64,000 nucleotides of DNA from Anaerosphaera aminiphila DSM 21120 (GCF_900129925.1 NZ_FQXI01000004.1:1-64000); one strand, 5' to 3'. Shown: positions 8,107-17,445, counted from the stretch's first letter. The notes: generated by a model from the letters alone, not told the origin. Translations and numbers: made by a program.

Positions 8107-9462
8107 TTAAAATATTAAATAAGCAGCTGCTATTATTATAGGCAGTGTAACTAATGTCCTTTCAATGTATATAATAAATAAATCTAAAAATCCAATGTCA
8201 ATTTTAGATCCTAGAATTACAGAGCCTGCCTCCGATAAATATACCAGTTGCGTCACTGAAAGTGTAGCAACTATAAATCTAGTCATCGCACTGGGAATAG
8301 TTGCTCCTATTACAGATGGAATAAACATATCTGCAAATCCAACCATAACTGTTTTCGAAGCTTCCACTGCGTACTCAATGTTAAAAAATTGATAAATCGG
8401 AATAAAGGGCTTACCTAAAATTTCAAATATAGGTGTATATTCTGCTATTATAAGTCCCAAAGTTCCAAAAGCCATAATTGATGGAAGAACTCCAAGCCAC
8501 ATATCTAAAACGGTTTTTACCCCATTATTTATAAAATTTCTAAGGTCAAAATTTTCTTCAGCCTTTTTTACTGCAAGTTCTAAACCCCAAGTTCTAGAAG
8601 TGTAACCTTCCGGAATATCTTCACCTAAATCTTTCTTTACACCTTTGTAGTATGTATCTTTTTTCTTAGAAAGAGGTGGTATTCTTGGAAGAATAAGTGC
8701 AGCAACAATACCGGCAACTAAAATAGTTAAATAATAAGGTGCAAATAAATACACCAAGTCCACTTGAGATAGTACTACAAGACAAAATGTAATGGATACT
8801 GCTGAAAAAGTGGTGGCAATAACTGCTGCCTCTTTAGTTGTGTAATACCCTTGTATATATTGCTTATTAGTAAGCGCAACACCTATTGTTCCGTCTCCAA
8901 CCCATGATGCAATACAATCAATAGAACTTCTTCCCGGAAGCCCGAAAAGAGGTCTCATAACTCTTGTAAGCATAGCTCCTACGAATTCCAATAGTCCAAA
9001 GTCTGTTAACAGCGGCAAGAAAAACCCCGCAAATAAAAACATAGTAAATAGAGTACATATTAAGTCAAATAAAATTAAAGCTCCAGTATCTTCAGACCTT
9101 ACAAATTCAGGCCCAATATTAAAATAGACCATATATACAAATACTAAACCCATTAGTCTAATTGCTATCCAAAAATTTGAAGCATGACAAATACTTTTTA
9201 AAAATGAATTATTCTTTAAAACATCAGGTTCCCAAATCTTATAAACTAAAGTCAAAACCCCTGTAATTGTTATTAGTATTAAAACCATAGTTGGTATGTA
9301 ATCCATTAGTGCATCAACTAACTTTCCAGCTAACAGTGCAACTGCAATTGTCGTTTCTCCTTCATAACTAAAGGGAAACATTAAAAACATTATCCCTAAA
9401 ATAGATGGGACTATAAATTTCAATATCTGTGTAGTGCTAAACTTTTTCTTTTGCCCGTCCAC
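8107..9462 (-). CDS. yjiH: YjiH family membrane protein (nucleoside-recognition/Gate domain)
   Basis: A 451-residue polytopic membrane protein with about 10-11 hydrophobic segments spread over the whole length and a long polar loop near residues 265-315. The segment GLPGRSSIDCIASWVGDGTI and the C-terminal MTRFIVATLSVTQ are features I associate with YjiH / YjiG-type proteins carrying the Gate (nucleoside recognition) domain. The transported substrate is not known. The GTG start is supported by AAGGAGG six nt upstream. It stands alone between ftsH and the PBP gene. In Bacillus these flanking genes are neighbours without it, so it looks inserted here. Confidence 0.8.
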   Translation of the reverse strand: MDGQKKKFSTTQILKFIVPSILGIMFLMFPFSYEGETTIAVALLAGKLVDALMDYIPTMVLILITITGVLTLVYKIWEPDVLKNNSFLKSICHASNFWIAIRLMGLVFVYMVYFNIGPEFVRSEDTGALILFDLICTLFTMFLFAGFFLPLLTDFGLLEFVGAMLTRVMRPLFGLPGRSSIDCIASWVGDGTIGVALTNKQYIQGYYTTKEAAVIATTFSAVSITFCLVVLSQVDLVYLFAPYYLTILVAGIVAALILPRIPPLSKKKDTYYKGVKKDLGEDIPEGYTSRTWGLELAVKKAEENFDLRNFINNGVKTVLDMWLGVLPSIMAFGTLGLIIAEYTPIFEILGKPFIPIYQFFNIEYAVEASKTVMVGFADMFIPSVIGATIPSAMTRFIVATLSVTQLVYLSEAGSVILGSKIDIGFLDLFIIYIERTLVTLPIIIAAAYLIF

Positions 9463-9572
9463 AAAATTCCTCCTTGTATAAGTTCACTTATAATATTATG
9501 CTTTACTATATTAATTTTAACGTATATTTCTTTTATTGTAAATTTATAATTACTTTTAAATGCTTATTAAAC

Positions 9573-9605
9573 CAAAAAATAGGGAGATAAATTTCATCTC
9601 CCTAT
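9573..9605 (-). terminator. ftsH terminator
   Basis: Arms ATAGGGAGAT (9579-9588) and ATCTCCCTAT (9596-9605) are a perfect 10-bp stem with a 7-nt loop. On the minus strand they are followed by T6. Confidence 0.88.
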
Positions 9606-9608
9606 ACT

Positions 9609-11516
9609 TTAATCTTCTTCAGTTTTTTTTATTATCTCTTTAGCTTCTTCTGAAAGGTCAGATTCTTCTATTTTTTCGTCTATATCATATTCTGTCTTTT
9701 CAATTTCTTCACCTTCAAAAATTTTTTCAAACTCTTCTCCACTTATTGTCTCTTTTTCTAAAAGTGCATCAGAAACTCTTATTAACTTATCCATATTTTC
9801 TGAAAGGAGTTTTCTGGCTTTTTCATAGGCTTTACTAATAAATCTTTCAATTTCTTCATCTATATCTGCTGCTGTCTTTTCTGAATAGCCTTTGCCTTTT
9901 CCCAAATCTCTTCCAACAAATATTTCATTTTCTTCTGAGCCAAAGTTTATAGTTCCAAGTTTGTCACTCATACCATATTCAGTTACCATTGACCTTGCTA
10001 TTTGCGTAGCTCTTTCAATGTCGTTTGAAGCTCCTGTAGATATATCATCTAGTGCCAATTCTTCAGCTACACGTCCACCTAATAGAGAAACTAATTTGCC
10101 CTCCATTTGCCTTTTCGTTATAAAGCTGTTATCTTCATCTGGTAAATATGCTGTAAATCCGCCGGCCATTCCCCTTGGAATTATTGTAATCATGTGAACT
10201 GGATCTGAATTTGGAATACATCTGGATACTACTGCATGACCTGCCTCGTGAATTGCTGTGAGCTTTCTCTCTTTTTCTGTAACTATTTTAGATTTTTTCT
10301 CAGGTCCAGCTTGAACTTTTATTGAAGCTTCATTTACATCTTCCATATAAATTTTATCTTCATCCCTTCTAGCTGCCAATAGTGCTGACTCATTCATTAG
10401 GTTTTCTAAGTCTGCCGGAGTAAAACCTGGAGTTCTCTTTGCAATAACTTTAAAGTCAATATTCTCAGCCAGTTTTTTATTTCTGGAGTGAACTTTTAAT
10501 ATATCTTCTCTTCCTCTAACATCTGGAAGTCCAATGTAAACTGTTCTATCAAATCTACCAGGTCTTAAAAGAGCCGGGTCTAATATATCTGCTCTATTTG
10601 TAGCCGCCATTACTATAACGCCTTCATTTGAGCCAAATCCATCCATTTCTACTAGCAATTGGTTTAGTGTCTGCTCTCTTTCATCGTGTCCTCCACCTAA
10701 ACCTGCTCCTCTTTTTCTACCTACAGCATCAATTTCATCTATAAATATTATACACGGTGCATTTTTTTTGGCATTTTCAAATAAATCTCTTACTCTACTT
10801 GCACCTACACCAACAAACATCTCCACAAAATCTGAACCACTCATAGTAAAAAACGGAACTTTAGCTTCTCCTGCAACTGCCTTTGAAAGGTATGTCTTTC
10901 CAGTTCCAGGTGGCCCTACCATTAAAACTCCTTTTGGAATTCTTGCTCCCATTTCTACGAATTTTTTAGGACTTTTTAAAAAATCCACAATTTCTCCAAG
11001 TTCTTCTTTTTCTTCAACTAAACCTGCCACATCTTCAAATGTAACTTTTTTACCATCTTCATGGTCTACCATTTTAGCTTTGCTCTTGCCAAAGTTGTTC
11101 ATCTTAGAACCACCACCTTGACTTTGTTGCATAAATTTAAACCAAACAAATACAAGTAGTCCAATTAAAATAATATTTGGTATCCAAGTTATATAAAATG
11201 GAGTTTCTACATAGGCAGTATATGTTACTTTTATTTCCTTGCTATCTACCTTATCTTTTAAATAACTATTGTAAAAATCCATTTGACCAGACTCTGGCAC
11301 TACAGCTGTATAGGACTTATTATTCTTTGTCTCATAAATTGCATTGTCACCATTAAAATTAACAGATTTAATATTATCTTCATTTATTTCTTCAACAAAT
11401 CCCGTCATTGACTGTTCCGGTATACTCTCAGCAGGTGGATTAAACACTTTTATACCTATTAATACAAGCATTATTAACAGCAGGTAAAAAGTTACTCCAC
11501 CAGTCTTCCTATTCAA
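9609..11516 (-). CDS. ftsH: ATP-dependent zinc metalloprotease FtsH
   Basis: Membrane-anchored AAA+ protease that removes misfolded membrane proteins and regulatory proteins. The 635-residue protein has two membrane segments (about 9-25 and 112-129) around a small extracytoplasmic domain, Walker A GPPGTGKT (201-208), Walker B IIFIDEID (256-263), an SRH region ending RPGRFDR, and the zinc site HEAGH (423-427). The C-terminal tail is strongly acidic. The TTG start follows AAGGAG by nine nt. It lies directly after tilS-hpt, as in Bacillus, and ends in a strong hairpin. Confidence 0.98.
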   Translation of the reverse strand: MNRKTGGVTFYLLLIMLVLIGIKVFNPPAESIPEQSMTGFVEEINEDNIKSVNFNGDNAIYETKNNKSYTAVVPESGQMDFYNSYLKDKVDSKEIKVTYTAYVETPFYITWIPNIILIGLLVFVWFKFMQQSQGGGSKMNNFGKSKAKMVDHEDGKKVTFEDVAGLVEEKEELGEIVDFLKSPKKFVEMGARIPKGVLMVGPPGTGKTYLSKAVAGEAKVPFFTMSGSDFVEMFVGVGASRVRDLFENAKKNAPCIIFIDEIDAVGRKRGAGLGGGHDEREQTLNQLLVEMDGFGSNEGVIVMAATNRADILDPALLRPGRFDRTVYIGLPDVRGREDILKVHSRNKKLAENIDFKVIAKRTPGFTPADLENLMNESALLAARRDEDKIYMEDVNEASIKVQAGPEKKSKIVTEKERKLTAIHEAGHAVVSRCIPNSDPVHMITIIPRGMAGGFTAYLPDEDNSFITKRQMEGKLVSLLGGRVAEELALDDISTGASNDIERATQIARSMVTEYGMSDKLGTINFGSEENEIFVGRDLGKGKGYSEKTAADIDEEIERFISKAYEKARKLLSENMDKLIRVSDALLEKETISGEEFEKIFEGEEIEKTEYDIDEKIEESDLSEEAKEIIKKTEED

Positions 11517-11564
11517 ATAGCATCACTCCTTAATTATATTATTATAACACATCTTAATTATTTT

Positions 11565-12092
11565 TTATTTATAAACTTCTTCAGAAAGTATTCCCACAAA
11601 AGGTAAGTTTCTATATTTTTCATTGTAGTCCATGCCATATCCCACTACAAACTTATCATCTACTTCAAATCCAACGTACTTTGTGTCCACAAAAACTTTT
11701 CTTCTCTTTGGCTTTGTGAGTAGAGAACAAATTTCTATTGACTTAGCCCCTCGTTTTTTTAGTACTTCTGTTAAATAAGAAAGTGTAAGGCCTGTGTCTA
11801 TAATGTCTTCAACTATTAATACATCTCGTCCTTCAACTCTAAACTCTAAGTCTTTTAAAATTCTAACTTCTCCTGAAGTAGTTGTTCCCTCGTAACTTGA
11901 AACGTCCATAAAATCAATTATTATAGGCAAGTCTATTCTCTTTATAAGTTCTGCCATAAAGGGTACAGCTCCTTTTAAAATACCTACTACTAAAAGTTCT
12001 CCTTCATAGTCTGCTGTAATTCGCTCACCTAATTCTCTACACTTTTGCATAACTACTTCTTCTGAATAGAGAATTTCTTCAATTTCTTTCAT
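11565..12092 (-). CDS. hpt: hypoxanthine phosphoribosyltransferase
   Basis: Converts hypoxanthine and guanine to IMP and GMP with PRPP in purine salvage. The 175-residue protein has the PRPP-binding signature VLIVEDIIDTGLT (91-103) and the flexible-loop SSYEGTTTSGEV segment (65-76). Near the C-terminus, FVVGYGMDYNEKYRNLP is the purine-binding region. Length is typical. The ATG overlaps the end of tilS by 14 nt with GGAGG just upstream, so it is translationally coupled. The tilS-hpt-ftsH order is widely conserved in Firmicutes. Confidence 0.97.
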   Translation of the reverse strand: MKEIEEILYSEEVVMQKCRELGERITADYEGELLVVGILKGAVPFMAELIKRIDLPIIIDFMDVSSYEGTTTSGEVRILKDLEFRVEGRDVLIVEDIIDTGLTLSYLTEVLKKRGAKSIEICSLLTKPKRRKVFVDTKYVGFEVDDKFVVGYGMDYNEKYRNLPFVGILSEEVYK

Positions 12093-13428
12093 CTATTTCC
12101 TCCAAAATTATATTCATTATTTTTCTAGTATTCCTATCTACGCTATACATTTCACTTAATCTATAAGGTGAAACCCATATAATATTTTCATCGTCACAAA
12201 TTATGGGAACAAAATTCCTCTTGGTTCTGTCAATTTTCTCATCTATAAAATAATCTTTTAACTTTTTGTTGTTTTTCATTCCAAAGGGCATAAATTTATC
12301 GCCACTTCTCTTGTTTCTAATATACAACTTCCCCTTTATCTTCTCTTGGTCTATTGATATCATGTTGTCGCTTACTCTATAAGAGCTGTTACTTTTTATC
12401 CTTATATTGCCTAGCTCTGTATCATTTAAGCCCTCACTTAATTCAATTGGACCAAATTCAACATCTTCATCTTCGCTCTTTATAAATAAACTGTCATAGG
12501 AAATTTCAATACTTGTATTTTTAGGCAATGTAACTCTTGATGATGTACTGTTTTTTATAATTTCAACAGTGTCTAAGATGTTCTGCTTTGAAAGTCCATC
12601 AATATTTCCCAATTCCAACCTTAAAAATTGTCTTACTACTTCACTTGTAAAATAATCTCTTTCACTTTTAAGTCCCTTTACATTTAAAACACTGTTTTTA
12701 TAATTGTTTTTTATATACTCGTCAACTTTTGATTTAACATATAGATAATTTTCTGTTGAAATTTCAGAAAGTCTTAAAAGTGAATCAATAAATCCACTGT
12801 TAAAGTGTTCTTCTATATAGGGAATTACATTTAATCTTATTTTATTTCTAGCATATATTGTCTGGTAATTTGTCTCATCTTCAACGTATTTAATTTTATT
12901 TTCTTCAATATAGCTAATAATTTCAAATCTTCTAATATTTAACATTGGTCTGTATAGCCCATCTGAAACAAAGCTCATTGAGCTAAGCCCTTCAATTCCA
13001 GTTCCTCTAATAATTCTCTGAAGAACTGTCTCTGCTTGATCATTTGCATTGTGTGCTAAAAAAATTTTACCATGCTTTTTAGAGAGCTTTCTAAAAAATT
13101 CATACCTTAAATTTCTTCCCGCCTCTTCACTGGACAACTTATGCTCTTTGGCATACTCATTCATATTTACTTGTATGGTCTTTACCTTTAGCCCCAAGTC
13201 CTTTGAAGTCTTTAATACAAAGTCTTCATCTCTTTTTGCCGTATCCCTTATGCCATGATTCACATGGGCAACTAAAATTGTGAGATTAAACATCTCCTTT
13301 ATGGCATATAAGTTATGAAGCAGGTATATCGAGTCTGCTCCTCCTGATACACAAGCTATTACTTTATCATTTTTTTCCAGCATATTAAATTGTATTATAT
13401 TATCTAAAAACTTATTATCTACATTCAT
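12079..13428 (-). CDS. tilS: tRNA(Ile)-lysidine synthetase
   Basis: Converts the wobble cytidine of tRNA-Ile (CAU anticodon) to lysidine, changing its identity from Met to Ile; essential in most bacteria. The 449-residue protein has the PP-loop SGGADS (28-33) for ATP, the conserved GHNANDQAETVLQR-like segment (here AHNANDQAE), RGTGIEGLSSM, and a C-terminal TilS domain (RNKRSGDKFMPFGM). The Shine-Dalgarno is weak (GGGAAAA). It is upstream of and overlaps hpt. Confidence 0.96.
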   Translation of the reverse strand: MNVDNKFLDNIIQFNMLEKNDKVIACVSGGADSIYLLHNLYAIKEMFNLTILVAHVNHGIRDTAKRDEDFVLKTSKDLGLKVKTIQVNMNEYAKEHKLSSEEAGRNLRYEFFRKLSKKHGKIFLAHNANDQAETVLQRIIRGTGIEGLSSMSFVSDGLYRPMLNIRRFEIISYIEENKIKYVEDETNYQTIYARNKIRLNVIPYIEEHFNSGFIDSLLRLSEISTENYLYVKSKVDEYIKNNYKNSVLNVKGLKSERDYFTSEVVRQFLRLELGNIDGLSKQNILDTVEIIKNSTSSRVTLPKNTSIEISYDSLFIKSEDEDVEFGPIELSEGLNDTELGNIRIKSNSSYRVSDNMISIDQEKIKGKLYIRNKRSGDKFMPFGMKNNKKLKDYFIDEKIDRTKRNFVPIICDDENIIWVSPYRLSEMYSVDRNTRKIMNIILEEIDERN

Positions 13429-13451
13429 ATATTTTTCCCAACATATATTTT

Positions 13452-13482
13452 TTCAAAAAAATAAAGGTCATCCTAGATGACC
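13452..13482 (-). terminator. terminator after the S1-domain gene
   Basis: GGTCATC (13466-13472), 3-nt loop, GATGACC (13476-13482) form a perfect 7-bp stem. On the minus strand it is followed by TTTATTTTTTT. It separates the yabN-hup-rqcP-divIC-S1 group from tilS. Confidence 0.85.
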
Positions 13483-13491
13483 CTATAATTA

Positions 13492-13884
13492 CTATTTATT
13501 CCTTCTCTGTCCGGCCATTTTTGAATTTTCTCTTGACCTAGCTTGCTCAAATTTCTCATTTGAATCCTTTAAAAACTTAGATAATTTATCTTCAAAAGAC
13601 GCATCATCATCTCGTTTTGACTTTTCAAATTCAGCAGGTTTTGTACTCTTCTTTTGAGCTTGTTTCATTGAAAGATCAATCTTTCCCTTTTCATCAATGG
13701 ACAATACCTTTACTTTAACTTCCTGACCTTTTTTTAAAAAGTCATTAATATTTTCCACATATGAATCAGAAACTTCTGAAATATGTACTAATCCACTTTT
13801 TCCCTCTGGTAAATTAACAAAAGCGCCAAACTTTAAAATATTTGTCACTACTCCATCAACTATCTGTCCTACAGCTAATGCCAT
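13492..13884 (-). CDS. S1 RNA-binding domain protein (YabR-like)
   Basis: A 130-residue protein with one S1 domain at residues 1-75: GQIVDGVVTNILKFGAFVNL, GKSGLVHISEVSD, and VKVKVLSIDEKGKIDLSMK. A charged, low-complexity tail rich in Lys, Glu and Ser follows. Proteins of this type (general stress protein 13 / YabR in Bacillus) associate with RNA or ribosomes; the precise role is not settled. It follows divIC by 18 nt, the same neighbour as in Bacillus (divIC-yabR). Confidence 0.9.
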   Translation of the reverse strand: MALAVGQIVDGVVTNILKFGAFVNLPEGKSGLVHISEVSDSYVENINDFLKKGQEVKVKVLSIDEKGKIDLSMKQAQKKSTKPAEFEKSKRDDDASFEDKLSKFLKDSNEKFEQARSRENSKMAGQRRNK

Positions 13885-13902
13885 AAAAATAACTTCCTCC
13901 CG

Positions 13903-14217
13903 TTAATTCGATTCTAAAAGATTATCCTTTTCAGAACTCTTATCCTTATCAACATATATAACTTCTCTCGGTTTGACCATGCCAAACTCTTTTCTTGCCA
14001 CTTCTTCAATAAATTCTGGAGTTTCAGAATTATCTATTTCACCTTGCAGTTCTTCAATATCCTTTTTTAAAGTTTCTATTTCCCTAGTATTTTCAGATAT
14101 TTCAGATACCTTTTGGCTTCTCAACGAAATAGACCTGCTTATTACCACAGCCCCATAAATCATCGCTGCAAATATAATTATTGAAAAAAGTATAGGAAAG
14201 GTTCTTTTTCGTTTCAT
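13903..14217 (-). CDS. divIC: septum formation initiator family protein (DivIC/FtsB)
   Basis: Small bitopic division protein: basic N-terminus, one membrane segment (about 8-29), then a coiled coil (about 32-65) and the family's C-terminal PEFIEEVARKEFGMVKPREVIY motif. DivIC/FtsB partners FtsL at the divisome. The start is placed at the ATG at 14217 (104 residues), nine nt after GGAGG; an in-frame TTG two codons earlier is too close to that site. It sits between rqcP and the S1-domain gene. In Bacillus, yabP and yabQ separate yabO and divIC; both are missing here. Confidence 0.93.
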   Translation of the reverse strand: MKRKRTFPILFSIIIFAAMIYGAVVISRSISLRSQKVSEISENTREIETLKKDIEELQGEIDNSETPEFIEEVARKEFGMVKPREVIYVDKDKSSEKDNLLESN

Positions 14218-14292
14218 AATCAATAACCTCCAAATTAATTATGGCATTTTAACTACTATTTTTCAAGAGCAATCTCTTATAAAGTAAAAAAA

Positions 14293-14535
14293 TTATTCCA
14301 ATATTTCATAAAGAGAAGTTGCTTCTGACTTATTTACGTTTTCTCTTACTTCTAAAACTTTAGCCTTAAATGCCCTATTTCCAAAATCTATTTCTAAAAT
14401 GTCACCAATTTTTACTTCATCACTGGGTTTTACAACCTTAGAGTTTATTTTTACTCTGCCCGCTTCACTGGCTTCCTTGGCTACAGTTCTCCTTACAATA
14501 ATTCTTGATACTTTTAAAAACTTATCTACTCTCAC
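14293..14535 (-). CDS. rqcP: RNA-binding S4 domain protein RqcP (YabO)
   Basis: An 80-residue protein that is almost wholly an S4 domain: MRVDKFLKVSRII, RRTVAKEASEAGRVKINSKVVKPS, GDILEIDFGNR. In Bacillus, RqcP acts with RqcH in adding poly-alanine tails to stalled nascent chains on 50S subunits. GTG start with AGGAG upstream. It follows hup after a terminator-like hairpin. The hup-rqcP-divIC order supports the RqcP assignment over the related HslR heat-shock protein. Confidence 0.93.
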   Translation of the reverse strand: MRVDKFLKVSRIIVRRTVAKEASEAGRVKINSKVVKPSDEVKIGDILEIDFGNRAFKAKVLEVRENVNKSEATSLYEILE

Positions 14536-14550
14536 TTAATTCTCCTAAAT

Positions 14551-14573
14551 TAAAAAGAGGAGCTCCGCTCCCC
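14551..14573 (-). terminator. hup terminator
   Basis: On the minus strand GGGGAGC (14573-14567), GGA loop, GCTCCTC (14563-14557) with one G-T pair is followed by TTTTTAATT. It is close to the rqcP ribosome-binding site, so read-through into rqcP is likely. Confidence 0.8.
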
Positions 14574-14579
14574 AATTTT

Positions 14580-14858
14580 TTACTTATTAACAGCTTCTTT
14601 AAGAGCTTTTCCTGCTCTAAATACAGGAGCCTTTGATGCTGGTATTTTAATAACTTCTTGTGGATTTCTAGGGTTTCTACCTTCTCTAGCTTTTCTTTCT
14701 CTTACTTCGAAAGTTCCAAAACCTACTAATTGTACTTTTTCACCATTTGCTAATGCTTCTTCAACTGATGCTAAAAAACCATTAAGTGCTACTTCTGCGT
14801 CTTTTTTAGTTAAATCACTCTTTTGTGCTATGCTTGCTACTAATTCTGATTTGTTCAT
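14580..14858 (-). CDS. hup: HU family DNA-binding protein
   Basis: A 92-residue nucleoid protein that bends DNA as a dimer. It shows the complete HU pattern: MNKSELVASIAQKSDLTKKDAE, the core VQLVGFGTFEVRERKAREGRNPRNP with the DNA-intercalating Pro in the beta arm, and a C-terminal AGKALKEAVNK. Strong AAGGAGG before the ATG. It follows yabN after 18 nt and has its own terminator, which would allow high expression of a short transcript if a promoter lies inside yabN. Confidence 0.97.
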   Translation of the reverse strand: MNKSELVASIAQKSDLTKKDAEVALNGFLASVEEALANGEKVQLVGFGTFEVRERKAREGRNPRNPQEVIKIPASKAPVFRAGKALKEAVNK

Positions 14859-14876
14859 TTAATTTCCTCCTTATAA

Positions 14877-16214
14877 TTAATTTATCGACTTTAGTATTTC
14901 CTTTGCCTCGTTATATAATTTATCTAAACTAGGTAAATCTAAGGCTGTTAAATTTAAATTTCGCTGCGATGCTAATTTACTCATTATTGAAAATCTATTT
15001 ACAAACTTATCTACTGTAGAATTTAAAACATCTTTTACATCTAATTTTAAAAATCTACACAAGTTCAAGCAGGTGAAAATTAAATCTCCCATTTCTTCAG
15101 ATATTTCAACTGGATTTTTTTCTTCTAAAGCTGACTTTAACTCGTCTAACTCTTCAGCTACTTTTTCCAGAACACCTTCAACGTCATTCCAAACAAAACC
15201 AATAGAAGTAACTTTGTCAATAACCTCTACTGTTCTCTTAATAACTTCTGTATCACTGTCTATTAGTTCGTCGATAAACTCTTTATTGTTTATTTCTTCA
15301 AGACTATTGTAATTATACCCTATGTCATTTATTTTTTCCACACTTAATTTGTGAAAATCCCTGTTTTCCTCAACTTTTTTGTACATTTCATCAAATATTT
15401 CATAAATATAGTAAGAACCCTCTCTATTTATTTCAATAATTTTATTTAAAATATTTAAAGTACTATTTAGGAAATTATCAAATTCATCTTTTCCGGCACT
15501 GTGCTTAATATCTAGCTCATTTTTTTCCAGTAGTGTAACTATATCACTTAAACTTTTTATTTCCTCTGAGCTGGGTATATAAATTGCCGTTTGATGGTTT
15601 ATATTGTCAACTCTATCTAATTCAAAAATTGGAATATAATTTACATCTTCACTTTTAAGTCCCGCATCTGTCACAAGGTATATATAGTATTCATCGGAGT
15701 ATATCTCTGAAAGTGACAATTTTAAATCTACTGCAATTCTCCTGTTATAAACTTGAGTTATTAAGACGTCACTGTGAACATTAATATATAAGGGGTTAAA
15801 GTCATCGCCATCTAGTAGAATTAAAGCTCTTGAAGGGTCTCTTTTTACCGCTCTTAACATTGGCTCTATAAAACTCATTCCCATGATTAAATTGTAGTCC
15901 TCTGTTCTTTCTAAGAGCTTCACTACAGTTCTCTCGGCTATTAGGGGATTCCCCGGAACAAAGTAATTTATGTCACAATCTTTAGATTCTCTAAGTAAAA
16001 TATCAACGATTTCATCATAGACTTCTTCAAAAGAAGCCTTTGTTTCATATAAGTAGTCAAAGGTACTGTACTCAATATCTTTTTCAGAAAAGTACTCCAT
16101 TGCCTCGTGTTCTTTAGTTCTTGCAAAGTTTTTATTTCCATTAGCTATTATTTCAACTGCCTCTAGAGTTAGACCGTATTTGTCTGTCGCTCCAAGACCA
16201 ACTATATTTATCAA
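14877..16214 (-). CDS. yabN: YabN-type protein: tetrapyrrole-methylase-like plus MazG domains
   Basis: Two-domain protein. Residues about 1-215 match the SAM-dependent tetrapyrrole methylase fold (INIVGLGATDKYGLT, YFVPGNPLIAERTV). The C-terminal ~110 residues match a MazG nucleotide pyrophosphohydrolase (GFVWNDVEGVLEKVAEELDEL with EExxE-type acids, then EEMGDLIF). The first MazG unit of typical YabN (with its C-P-W-D-x-x-Q-T-H motif) is not recognisable; that stretch is divergent. The natural substrate of the methylase part is unknown. The start is the TTG at 16214 behind AGGAGAGGTGG; an earlier in-frame TTG (16232) lies in that site. A TATAAT lies at 16243-16238. Confidence 0.88.
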   Translation of the reverse strand: MINIVGLGATDKYGLTLEAVEIIANGNKNFARTKEHEAMEYFSEKDIEYSTFDYLYETKASFEEVYDEIVDILLRESKDCDINYFVPGNPLIAERTVVKLLERTEDYNLIMGMSFIEPMLRAVKRDPSRALILLDGDDFNPLYINVHSDVLITQVYNRRIAVDLKLSLSEIYSDEYYIYLVTDAGLKSEDVNYIPIFELDRVDNINHQTAIYIPSSEEIKSLSDIVTLLEKNELDIKHSAGKDEFDNFLNSTLNILNKIIEINREGSYYIYEIFDEMYKKVEENRDFHKLSVEKINDIGYNYNSLEEINNKEFIDELIDSDTEVIKRTVEVIDKVTSIGFVWNDVEGVLEKVAEELDELKSALEEKNPVEISEEMGDLIFTCLNLCRFLKLDVKDVLNSTVDKFVNRFSIMSKLASQRNLNLTALDLPSLDKLYNEAKEILKSIN

Positions 16215-16326
16215 AATACCACCTCTCCTCAATTTTAATTATACTAACCTGAAAAGTAAAGAACTTCCAACATTAAAAGCTTAACTCCCAGTTAATTATA
16301 TGAACTATTATTTAATATCTATTCAA

Positions 16327-16355
16327 TTGTATGGTTCTTACTACTTTGATAAAAT
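16327..16355 (+). promoter_or_regulatory. candidate promoter of the XRE regulator
   Basis: TTGTAT (16327-16332), a 17-nt spacer and TAAAAT (16350-16355) precede the ATG at 16381 by 25 bp. Confidence 0.5.
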
Positions 16356-16380
16356 AAAGTTACTTAGAAAGGGTGATTAT

Positions 16381-17445
16381 ATGAAAATCAATGAAATTAT
16401 AAAAATGAAGAGATTAGAACTTGGCTATACTCAAGAGCAAGTTGCAAATTTTCTCGGAGTTTCAACCCCTGTAGTTAGCAAGTGGGAAAGTGGAGTTACT
16501 TACCCCGACATTACAATTCTTCCACCCCTTGCAAGACTTTTAAATACTGACTTAAATACACTGCTCTCATTTAAAGACGACTTATCAAAGGAGGAAGTTA
16601 CAAATATTTTAAATAAGACCTTTGAAATTATAGAAAAGAAAAACTATGCTACTGCCTTTAATTATGCCATGGATATTATTAAAGAATATCCCAACAGTGA
16701 GCTTTTAATTTTAAACTTAGCTTTAACTTTAGACGGAGCACTCACTCTTTTTGTTGTTGAAAATCAAACTGACTATAAAGAAAAAATAGAATTAATATAT
16801 GAAAAGTTAATTGAAAGTACAGACTCTGCAATAAAAAGCGAAGCTCTTCCCATGGTAATATCTAAGTATATGCAGGAAGAAAACTACGACAGAGCAGAAG
16901 AACTAATTAATGCTCTTCCAATTCCAAATACTAGAAATAAAAATTTTTACTTAACAAAATTATATTTTCAAAAAAACAATTTTAGTGAAGCCTCTAAATT
17001 ACTATCAAGTGAATTAATACAATCTGTAAGCGATGTTCAAAGTGTACTTTTAACTATGATTCAAATAGCTCTAAAAGAAAATAGAATTGAAGACGCTAGA
17101 TTATATGCAGACTCATATAAAAATATAAATACAGAGTTTGACTTAATGAAATTTATATCTTACACACCTTATCTTGAAATAGAAATACATGAAAAAAATA
17201 AAGAAGCTGCCCTATTGCTGATTAAAAGTATGCTGAAATCTTTAGAAGAAAATTGGGATACAGAAAATTCTCCATTTTATAAATTTTTAAATTCTAAAAA
17301 CAATGACACTGAAAATTTTATTTCGAAATTTGTTCCCACCATAGTAAATGGCTTTGAAACAGAAGAAGAATATAATTTTTTAAGAGAAGACAGAGAATTT
17401 ATAAAATTAATTGAAAATTACAAGAAAAAATATAACTTAGAGTGA
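16381..17445 (+). CDS. XRE-family transcriptional regulator with helical-repeat C-terminus
   Basis: 354 residues. The N-terminus (about 4-60) is a Cro/C1-type helix-turn-helix: RLELGYTQEQVANFLGVSTPVVSKWESG. The rest is all-helical with TPR-like pairs (YATAFNYAMDIIKEYPNSELLILNLAL; YDRAEELINAL; FSEASKLL). This layout resembles peptide- or ligand-sensing regulators, but no pheromone gene is visible nearby and the target genes are unknown. The reading frame is open upstream to 16300, but AGGGTGAT just before 16381 and the HTH position fix the start. Divergent from yabN, convergent with tkt. Confidence 0.85.
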   Translation: MKINEIIKMKRLELGYTQEQVANFLGVSTPVVSKWESGVTYPDITILPPLARLLNTDLNTLLSFKDDLSKEEVTNILNKTFEIIEKKNYATAFNYAMDIIKEYPNSELLILNLALTLDGALTLFVVENQTDYKEKIELIYEKLIESTDSAIKSEALPMVISKYMQEENYDRAEELINALPIPNTRNKNFYLTKLYFQKNNFSEASKLLSSELIQSVSDVQSVLLTMIQIALKENRIEDARLYADSYKNINTEFDLMKFISYTPYLEIEIHEKNKEAALLLIKSMLKSLEENWDTENSPFYKFLNSKNNDTENFISKFVPTIVNGFETEEEYNFLREDREFIKLIENYKKKYNLE

